Of a DNA stretch of 64,000 nt, positions 59,270-64,000 are shown piece by piece (position 1 is the stretch's first letter; each line of letters starts with the position of its first letter). The stretch covers positions 1-64,000 of the forward strand of contig DKPJ01000009.1 of assembly GCA_002480085.1 (NCBI GenBank), given 5' to 3'. The notes below the pieces were generated by a model, which searched no databases, was not told where the DNA came from, and worked only from the letters and a program-made list of their open reading frames with translations. The DNA comes from Enterobacteriaceae bacterium UBA7338 (GTDB lineage Bacteria > Pseudomonadota > Gammaproteobacteria > Enterobacterales > Enterobacteriaceae). Made by a program: the position numbers and the translations under genes.

Positions 59270-59434
59270 GGTGTTTTGTTCCTCGTTCCTTAAGTGATGA
59301 TAATTTCCAATTCATTGATTTAATGAATAAATAGTCTATTCTCACCGAATGTTTCCAATTCTACCGCCACCCACAACTGCTACCCTAACCTAAATCAATC
59401 TTCCACCTACTCTCAGGCAAAAAAACCCAAAAAA

Positions 59435-59462
59435 AATGCCGACCTAAAGGTCAGCATTTTCA
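59435..59462 (-). terminator. cysH operon terminator
   Basis: ATGCCGACC, loop TAAA and GGTCAGCAT form a stem with one mismatch, flanked by A and T runs directly behind cysH. A decayed copy is at about 57751-57780. Confidence 0.8.
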
Positions 59463-59471
59463 TAAGGTTTA

Positions 59472-60206
59472 TCACCCTTCGTGCAGTCCGCATTCTCGCT
59501 TGAGACCGAAGAAACGGGTCTCCTCCTCCGCCATGCCCGGCTCCCATTTGCGGGTGGTGTGCGTATCGCCCACCGAGAGGTAGCCCTGGTCCCACAGCGG
59601 GTGGTACTTCAGCCCGTGCTTTTGCAGGTACTGATAGACGGTACGGTTGTCCCAGTCGATGATCGGCAGCATCTTAAATACGCCGCGCTGGACAGCCAGT
59701 ACCGGCAGCGTCGCGCGACTGCCTGACTGCTCCCGACGCAGGCCAGCAAACCAGGTCTGCGCCTTCAGCTCTTTCAGCGCACGGTTCATCGGCTCGACCT
59801 TGTTGATCTCATTGTACTTCTCAATACCCTCGACGCCCTGCTCCCACAGCTTGCCGTAGCGCGCTTCCTGCCACGCCGGGCTTTGCTCTGCGCGATAGAT
59901 CTTCAGGTTCAGCTTGAGCTTGTCCGCCAGCTCATCAATAAACTGGTAGGTCTCAGGGAACAGGTAGCCGGTATCGGTGAGGATCACCGGAATATCCGGG
60001 CTGATCTGGTTAACCAGGTGCAGGCTTACCGCCGCCTGGATACCAAAGCTTGAGGAGAGTACGTACTCACCGGGCAGGTTCTCTAATGCCCAGACGACGC
60101 GCTCTTCCGCGCTCAGTTTTTCCAGCTGGCCGTTAGTCTCTGCCAGCGCCAGAATGCGTTCGACTTTTGGCAGATCGTTTAAAGCAGTAAGATCGAGTCT
60201 GGACAT
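59472..60206 (-). CDS. cysH: PAPS reductase CysH
   Basis: The 244-residue protein is very close to E. coli CysH. It has the PP-loop-like YVLSSSFGIQAAVSLHLVN and the C-terminal ECGLHEG with the catalytic cysteine. It reduces PAPS to sulfite using thioredoxin or glutaredoxin. The ATG at 60206 follows GAGGGG; upstream codons are excluded. Confidence 0.98.
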   Translation of the reverse strand: MSRLDLTALNDLPKVERILALAETNGQLEKLSAEERVVWALENLPGEYVLSSSFGIQAAVSLHLVNQISPDIPVILTDTGYLFPETYQFIDELADKLKLNLKIYRAEQSPAWQEARYGKLWEQGVEGIEKYNEINKVEPMNRALKELKAQTWFAGLRREQSGSRATLPVLAVQRGVFKMLPIIDWDNRTVYQYLQKHGLKYHPLWDQGYLSVGDTHTTRKWEPGMAEEETRFFGLKRECGLHEG

Positions 60207-60216
60207 ATACCCCTCG

Positions 60217-60290
60217 CTTCTGCCGGGCGGCACTGCGTTTGCCCGGCCTACGGTTTTGTAGGCCCGGTAAGCGAAGCGCTACCGGGCATG
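60217..60290. repeat. REP/BIME between cysI and cysH
   Basis: Two facing REP halves (TGCCGGGCGGCACTGC...GCCCGGCCTACGG and GTAGGCCCGGTAAGCGAAGC...GCTACCGGGCAT) lie in the intergenic space. They probably modulate mRNA stability within cysJIH. Confidence 0.85.
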
Positions 60291-60296
60291 ACTACG

Positions 60297-62009
60297 TTAC
60301 TCCCAGAAATCCCGCGCCGGATCCAGCACCGGACGGATAATCCCGGTACGAATGGTGAAGTCGCCGAAGCCTTCCCCCGCTTCGCGCTCCTTCGACCAGC
60401 GGCCTACCAGCACGTCGATAGAGTCGAGGATCTCTGACTCGGTAATGTTCTCACGGTACATGCGCGGAATGCGCGTGCCCATACGGTTGCCGCCAAGGTG
60501 CAGGTTGTAGCGCCCAGGGGCTTTACCTACCAGCCCCATCTCCGCCAGCAGCGCACGGCCACAGCCGTTCGGACAGCCGGTCACGCGCATCACAATGTGA
60601 TCGTCGCCAACGCCATGCTTCTCCATGATCGCTTCGACTTTATCAACAAAGCTCGGCAGGAAACGCTCCGCTTCCGCCATCGCCAGCGGGCAGGTCGGGA
60701 AGGCGACGCAGGCCATGGAGTTCTCGCGCTGCGGCTTAACCGCATCCATCAGTCCATGGGAGCGTGCCAGCTTCTCAATCTTCGCCTTCTGGCTCTCCGG
60801 CACGCCCGCGACGATCAGGTTCTGGTTCGCGGTCAGGCGGAAGTCGCCCTTGTGGATCTTCGCGATCTCCAGCAGACCGGTCTTCAGCGGACGATCCGGG
60901 TAATCAAGAATACGACCGTTTTCGATAAACAGCGTCAGGTGCCACTTGTTATCAATACCTTTCACCCAGCCGATGCGATCCCCGCGGCCAGTAAACTCGT
61001 ACGGACGAACCGGCTCGAATTTCATGCCTGCCCGACGCTCAACTTCCGCTTTGAAAGTCTCAACGCCTACGCGCTCCAGCGTATATTTGGTCTTGGCGTT
61101 TTTACGATCGGTACGGTTGCCCCAGTCGCGCTGGGTAGTGACTACCGCTTCCGCCACCGCCAGGGTGTGCTCCAGCGGCAGGAAGCCAAACTCGCTCGCG
61201 GTGCGGGCGTAGGTTTTCTTGTTACCGTGTTCGATAGAGAGACCACCGCCCACCAGCAGGTTAAAACCGATCAGCTTGCCGTTCTCGGCGATGGCGATAA
61301 AGTTCATGTCGTTAGCGTGCAGATCGACGTCGTTCTGCGGCGGGATCACCACCGTGGTTTTGAACTTACGCGGCAGATAGGTCTGCCCAAGGATCGGCTC
61401 TTCGTCGGTGGTCGCCACCTTCTCCGCATCGTGCCAGATCTCAGCATAGGCGCGAGTGCGCGGCAGCAGATGCTCAGAGAGCTTCTTCGCCCACTCGTAG
61501 GCCTCCGCGTGCAGCTCGGACTCAATCGGGTTAGAGGTGCAGAGCACGTTACGGTTCATGTCGTTGGCGGTCGCCAGCGCGTCCAGGCCCACTTCATGCA
61601 GCATCTGGTGAGCAGGCTTGACGTTCTTCTTCAGAATACCGTGATACTGGAAAGTCTGGCGGTTAGTCAGACGGATGCTGCCGTAGATGGTCTTCTCTTC
61701 GGCGAACTTGTCGATGGCCTGCCACTGCGCCGGGGTGATGATCCCACCCGGCAGACGGCAGCGCAGCATCATGGCGTGGCGCGGCTCCAGCTTCTGCTCG
61801 GCGCGTTCGGCACGAATATCACGGTCATCCTGCTGATACATACCGTGGAAGCGGATCAGCAGAAAGTTGTCACCTTTAAAACCGCCGGTAAGCCCGTCGT
61901 TCAGATCTTCAGCAATCGTACCGCGCAGGTAGTTGCTCTCACGTTTCATACGCTCGGCGTCGGTCAGTTTACCTTCGACCACCAGCGGACCTGGGTGTTT
62001 ATCGCTCAT
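60297..62009 (-). CDS. cysI: Sulfite reductase hemoprotein subunit CysI
   Basis: The 570-residue protein carries the siroheme/4Fe-4S cysteine pattern in CVAFPTCPLAMAEAERFLP and VTGCPNGCGRA. It reduces sulfite to sulfide with electrons from CysJ. Its ATG overlaps the cysJ stop by one base. Confidence 0.98.
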   Translation of the reverse strand: MSDKHPGPLVVEGKLTDAERMKRESNYLRGTIAEDLNDGLTGGFKGDNFLLIRFHGMYQQDDRDIRAERAEQKLEPRHAMMLRCRLPGGIITPAQWQAIDKFAEEKTIYGSIRLTNRQTFQYHGILKKNVKPAHQMLHEVGLDALATANDMNRNVLCTSNPIESELHAEAYEWAKKLSEHLLPRTRAYAEIWHDAEKVATTDEEPILGQTYLPRKFKTTVVIPPQNDVDLHANDMNFIAIAENGKLIGFNLLVGGGLSIEHGNKKTYARTASEFGFLPLEHTLAVAEAVVTTQRDWGNRTDRKNAKTKYTLERVGVETFKAEVERRAGMKFEPVRPYEFTGRGDRIGWVKGIDNKWHLTLFIENGRILDYPDRPLKTGLLEIAKIHKGDFRLTANQNLIVAGVPESQKAKIEKLARSHGLMDAVKPQRENSMACVAFPTCPLAMAEAERFLPSFVDKVEAIMEKHGVGDDHIVMRVTGCPNGCGRALLAEMGLVGKAPGRYNLHLGGNRMGTRIPRMYRENITESEILDSIDVLVGRWSKEREAGEGFGDFTIRTGIIRPVLDPARDFWE

Positions 62010-63820
62010 TAGTAGACATCTCGCTGATAACGGCGCTCTATGCGCAGCTCACTTAAATATTCGTCAGCCGTTTCGGTATCCATGCCACCGAACTCGGCAA
62101 TCACTTCCAGTAAAGCCTGCTCAACGTCGCGCGCCATACGCGTCGCGTCGCCGCAGACATAAATGTGCGCGCCTTCGTTGATCCAGCGCCACAGCTCTGC
62201 GCCCTGTTCGCGCAGCTTATCTTGTACGTATATTTTCTCTTTCTGGTCGCGGGACCAGGCCAGATCGATGCGGTTCAGCACGCCCTCTTTGACATAGCGC
62301 TGCCACTCCACCTGGTACAGGAAATCTTCGGTAAAGTGCGGGTTACCAAAGAACAGCCAGTTTTTACCCGGCGCTTCGTCCGCTGCACGCTGCTGCATAA
62401 AGGCGCGGAACGGTGCGATGCCGGTGCCTGGGCCAATCATGATCACCGGCGTTTCCGGGTTAGACGGCAGGCGGAAGTTGTCGTTGTGCTCAATAAACAC
62501 ACGGATCTCGCCATCCTCTTCCACGCGATCGGCGAGGAAGCCTGATGCGCCGCCGGTGCGGGCGCGGCCTTCGACGTCATAGCGCACTACGCCAACGGTG
62601 ACGTGCACTTCGCTCTCCACTTCCGCCTGGGATGAGGCGATGGAGTAGAGGCGCGGCGTCAGCGGACGCAGCAGGCCAATCAGGGCCTCGGCATCCAGCT
62701 GGGCGGCAGAGAAGCGCACCATATCCACAATCGGCGTTGTGGCAGCGTAGTGCTGCAGGCGGGCCTTGTCGCCCACCATCGGCATCAGGGTTTCGCTGCG
62801 GCTCAGCTTCGCGTAGTTCTCAACAATGCTGGCGGTGTTTACCGTCAGCTCAAAGTGCCATGCCAGCGCCTCTGTAAGCGGCAGCGTTTTGCCATCCACG
62901 GTGACCGGCTCGTCGCCTTTCAGCCACAGCAGCTCTGTCAGCTCGCGAACCAGCTCCGGATCGTTCTGGTACCAGACGCCCAGCGCGTCGCCCGGCTGAT
63001 AGCGCAGGCCAGAATCACCCAGATCGATCTCGATATGGCGCACGTCTTTTTCGGAGTCGCGGCCGGTGATCTTCTGGTTCACGGCGAGCGTGGCCACCAG
63101 CGGCTCTTCTTTAGTATAGGGGCTGGAGAAGACCTCGTTGACCGCGCCGGTAGCGGTCACCGCCGCCTGGGCCGGGCTTTCGGTAGGCACGCGGGCCTTC
63201 AGAATATCAACAATCCGCGCGCGCCACTCGCTGGCCGCCGCCTGATACTCAACGTCGGCATCCACGCGATCCAGCAGGCGCTCTGCGCCCAGCTCCGCCA
63301 GCTTGCTGTCAAAGTCTTTCCCGCACTGGCAGAAAAATTCGTAGGAGGTATCGCCCAGTCCAAAGACGGCGAAGGCTGCACCATTAAGCTTCGGCGCTTT
63401 TTTCGAGAACAGGAACTTATGCAGCGCGACCGCCTCTTCCGGTGGCTCCCCTTCACCCTGGGTCGAAGCAACCACAACCAGCAGCTTTTCATTGGCAATT
63501 TGTTTGAATTTATAGTCGCCAGCGTTAACCAGGTTGACGTTGAGCTTCGCCGCCAGCAGATCGTCACGCAGGGCTTCCGCTACGCGACGGGCGTTACCGG
63601 TCTGCGATGCGCTAAGCAGCGTGATCGTCGGCGTCTCTACCGCCGGGACCGGTGCTGCGGCCATTGCTGCTGCGCCAGGCTGCTGGTTAAGCACGCCCCA
63701 GAAGTAGCCGGAAACCCAGGCGAGCTGGGTCGGTGTTAAGTCGGTGGTGGCTGCCTGAAGGCGTGCCAGCTGCTCCGGGTTCAGCGGAAGCAAAGCGGAA
63801 GGTGGGGCCTGTGTCGTCAT
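62009..63820 (-). CDS. cysJ: Sulfite reductase flavoprotein subunit CysJ
   Basis: The 603-residue protein has a flavodoxin domain first (LLSASQTGNARRVAEALRDD and VFGLGDTSYEFFC). The FAD/NADPH reductase follows (RLYSIASSQAEVESEVHV, MIGPGTGIAPFRAFMQQR, YVCGDATRMARDVE). It passes electrons from NADPH to CysI. First gene of cysJIH. Confidence 0.98.
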   Translation of the reverse strand: MTTQAPPSALLPLNPEQLARLQAATTDLTPTQLAWVSGYFWGVLNQQPGAAAMAAAPVPAVETPTITLLSASQTGNARRVAEALRDDLLAAKLNVNLVNAGDYKFKQIANEKLLVVVASTQGEGEPPEEAVALHKFLFSKKAPKLNGAAFAVFGLGDTSYEFFCQCGKDFDSKLAELGAERLLDRVDADVEYQAAASEWRARIVDILKARVPTESPAQAAVTATGAVNEVFSSPYTKEEPLVATLAVNQKITGRDSEKDVRHIEIDLGDSGLRYQPGDALGVWYQNDPELVRELTELLWLKGDEPVTVDGKTLPLTEALAWHFELTVNTASIVENYAKLSRSETLMPMVGDKARLQHYAATTPIVDMVRFSAAQLDAEALIGLLRPLTPRLYSIASSQAEVESEVHVTVGVVRYDVEGRARTGGASGFLADRVEEDGEIRVFIEHNDNFRLPSNPETPVIMIGPGTGIAPFRAFMQQRAADEAPGKNWLFFGNPHFTEDFLYQVEWQRYVKEGVLNRIDLAWSRDQKEKIYVQDKLREQGAELWRWINEGAHIYVCGDATRMARDVEQALLEVIAEFGGMDTETADEYLSELRIERRYQRDVY

Positions 63821-64000
63821 GCGTCGTTATGTTCCAGTAAGCAAAGCTATTAAAAAAGCGTAAAAACAGAACAGAGTGTAAGGGTAACGGCGTGAATAAT
63901 AACAATTAAAGAAGGGTTGGAAATAACAAATAACTAAAAACGCTAACCGCTTTTAGTCATAGTTATTAACAGTAAAACAGGTTGATTAATTTATTGATTT
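63821..64000 (-). promoter_or_regulatory. cysJIH upstream region
   Basis: This 180-bp AT-rich sequence is expected to carry the cysJ promoter and CysB sites. A repeated TTAGT/TAACAGTAAAA pattern is visible, but I cannot assign the sites. No gene starts before the window ends. Confidence 0.5.

Noticed and set aside
60498..62012. Plus-strand ORF of 504 codons
   Set aside because: Antisense of cysI, same reasoning as for tssC.

Overview
The window is a chromosomal segment of an enterobacterium of the family Enterobacteriaceae. The gene order nlpD-pcm-surE-truD-ispF-ispD-ftsB-ygbE-cysC-cysN-cysD-iap and the cysJIH operon match Escherichia/Enterobacter-type genomes, with protein sequences very close to E. 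coli. The combination of an H1-like type VI secretion system (T6SS), a second AccB-like protein and osmC beside rpoS points to the Enterobacter/Lelliottia/Leclercia/Kosakonia side of the family. The genus cannot be fixed from this sequence alone.

Layout: (1) 1-388, the 5' part of an accB-like gene on the minus strand, cut by the window edge. (2) About 0.6-40.3 kb, one large T6SS island with every gene on the minus strand. In transcription order it runs: SH3-like lipoprotein, tssJ, tssK, tssL, tssM, tagF, tssA, tssB, tssC, a Tae4 amidase with two immunity genes, hcp, a zinc-metallopeptidase effector with a lipoprotein and a second Tai4-like protein, two tandemly duplicated membrane-effector modules, tagH(fha), pppA, a secreted protein of unknown function, tagJ, tssE, tssF, tssG, clpV(tssH), ppkA, a Tle lipase with its ankyrin lipoprotein Tli, vgrG, and a PAAR effector with accessory genes. 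(3) 40.3-41.2 kb, a long AT-rich non-coding region between the T6SS and mutS. (4) 41.2-44.3 kb, mutS and osmC on the plus strand. (5) 44.4-54.3 kb, the rpoS-nlpD...cysNCD block on the minus strand. (6) 54.5-59.4 kb, iap followed by a variable locus holding a decayed MqsA-like antitoxin, an Xre-RES toxin-antitoxin pair, a stop-interrupted small ORF, a three-repeat type I-E CRISPR array without cas genes, a fossil duplicate of the cysH 3' end, and a muramidase plus LprI-like pair. (7) 59.4-63.8 kb, cysH, cysI, cysJ.

The T6SS is complete by inspection: membrane complex TssJLM, baseplate TssEFGK, sheath TssBC, cap TssA, Hcp tube, VgrG/PAAR tip and ClpV recycling ATPase. It also has the threonine-phosphorylation circuit PpkA/PppA/TagH/TagF seen in Pseudomonas H1-T6SS and Serratia. 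Its cargo is varied: an amidase (Tae4), a lipase (Tle), a candidate HExxH protease, two glycine-rich hydrophobic effectors likely to act on membranes, and a PAAR-linked effector. The cargo zones are full of immunity-gene paralogues and fossils (near 0.64, 5.71 and 6.32 kb, plus a remnant ORF at 23.0 kb), which shows repeated gain, duplication and loss of effector-immunity sets.

The most unusual points are the tandem effector duplication with a conserved three-arm RNA leader in front of both copies, the muramidase/LprI-like pair parked between a fossil and a live copy of the cysH 3' end, and the chain of immunity remnants in the vgrG region.
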